DNA of 64,000 nt from Hoeflea phototrophica DFL-43 (GTDB lineage: Bacteria > Pseudomonadota > Alphaproteobacteria > Rhizobiales > Rhizobiaceae). A program made the position numbers and the translations under genes. Location: positions 2,987,853-3,051,852 of the forward strand of contig NZ_CM002917.1 in NCBI RefSeq assembly GCF_000154705.2, given 5' to 3'. Under the pieces are notes generated by a model, which made no database searches, was not told the DNA's origin, and saw only the letters and a program-made list of their open reading frames with translations. Shown here one piece after another: positions 63,783 through 64,000 of the stretch. How positions within the stretch are numbered: position 1 is the first letter of the stretch; each line of letters begins with the position of its first letter.

Positions 63783-64000
63783 TCAAATGTCCTTGTTGAC
63801 GTCCTGCGGCATGCTCGCATCCGCATGACATGAAATTCTGCCGGAATCACAGCCGAGGCCGTTGGCGCGATTCCCGCTGCAGCAATGATCGATTGTCTCA
63901 CCGATATCGCCGGCCAGTTCACCCAGCGCAGCCGCGTTGATCCGGTAGCAGGAACGCGGCCGCTCCGGTCGATAACTTATCAGCCCCGCTTCGACCAGCA
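63783..64000 (-). CDS. ArsR-like transcriptional regulator (3' end only)
   Basis: The minus-strand frame is open from the right edge to TGA at 63783-63785, showing 72 C-terminal residues. LVEAGLISYRPERPRSCYRI, then NAAALGELAGDIGETIDHCC, looks like the wing and last helix of an ArsR/SmtB winged-helix protein. It ends with a Cys/His-containing tail. It is followed after 1 bp by the ABC exporter, so the two are probably cotranscribed; a metal or thiol signal is likely but unproven. Confidence 0.65.
   Translation of the reverse strand, partial: LVEAGLISYRPERPRSCYRINAAALGELAGDIGETIDHCCSGNRANGLGCDSGRISCHADASMPQDVNKDI

Overview
The window looks like a high-G+C alphaproteobacterial chromosome, most likely Hyphomicrobiales (Rhizobiales). 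The pointers are the fixNOQP/fixGHIS style of cbb3 oxidase genes with FNR/FixK boxes, a phasin, a short-type phosphatidylserine decarboxylase beside pssA, a rhizobial-type ATM1-like exporter and a carboxynorspermidine-synthase-like protein. The genus cannot be fixed from sequence reading alone.

Layout. 0-5.3 kb: tail of a saccharopine-dehydrogenase-family gene, then paaX and the phenylacetyl-CoA epoxidase operon paaABCDE behind a promoter that overlaps a widely spaced palindrome. 5.3-13 kb: accessory stretch with a secreted orphan, a membrane-anchored AraC regulator, about 1.1 kb of non-coding DNA holding inverted repeats and G-runs, a complete IS3-family element, and a low-G+C gene for a large HD-domain plus Hsp90-like ATPase protein, a candidate defence or conflict gene. 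13-17.2 kb: diguanylate cyclase, ornithine cyclodeaminase-like enzyme, phasin and acetyltransferase. 17.5-22.5 kb: a guanidine cluster with a sigma-54-type promoter, a guanidine-I riboswitch, an ABC importer, a guanidine-hydrolase-like ureohydrolase, a histidine-rich putative nickel protein and a small membrane protein. 22.6-31 kb: chemoreceptor, an adenylation enzyme with carrier protein and a membrane protein (Dlt-like set), HD-GYP protein, glutaryl-CoA dehydrogenase. 31-36.6 kb: PAS protein, AraC, LuxR-type and MarR regulators, D-lyxose-isomerase-like cupin, 6-phosphogluconate dehydrogenase.

36.7-49 kb: the high-affinity cytochrome cbb3 oxidase. The maturation genes ccoGHIS and the structural genes ccoNOQP lie on the minus strand, separated by a HupE-like membrane protein, a DUF4198-like protein and an adenylate cyclase. 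FNR/FixK boxes precede ccoG and lie between ccoN and a hemerythrin-like gene, suggesting a common low-oxygen response. 49-58.8 kb: housekeeping genes dnaB, alr, radA, cvpA, purF, an SDR and an Aas-like acyl-ACP synthetase with a decayed acyltransferase domain. 58.8-64 kb: pssA and psd (phosphatidylethanolamine synthesis), an old-yellow-enzyme homologue, and an ABC exporter preceded by the 3' end of an ArsR-type regulator gene.

The two most interesting loci are the HD/Hsp90-like gene beside the insertion sequence, and the guanidine operon, whose promoter type, riboswitch and enzyme content all point to guanidine use as a nitrogen source.
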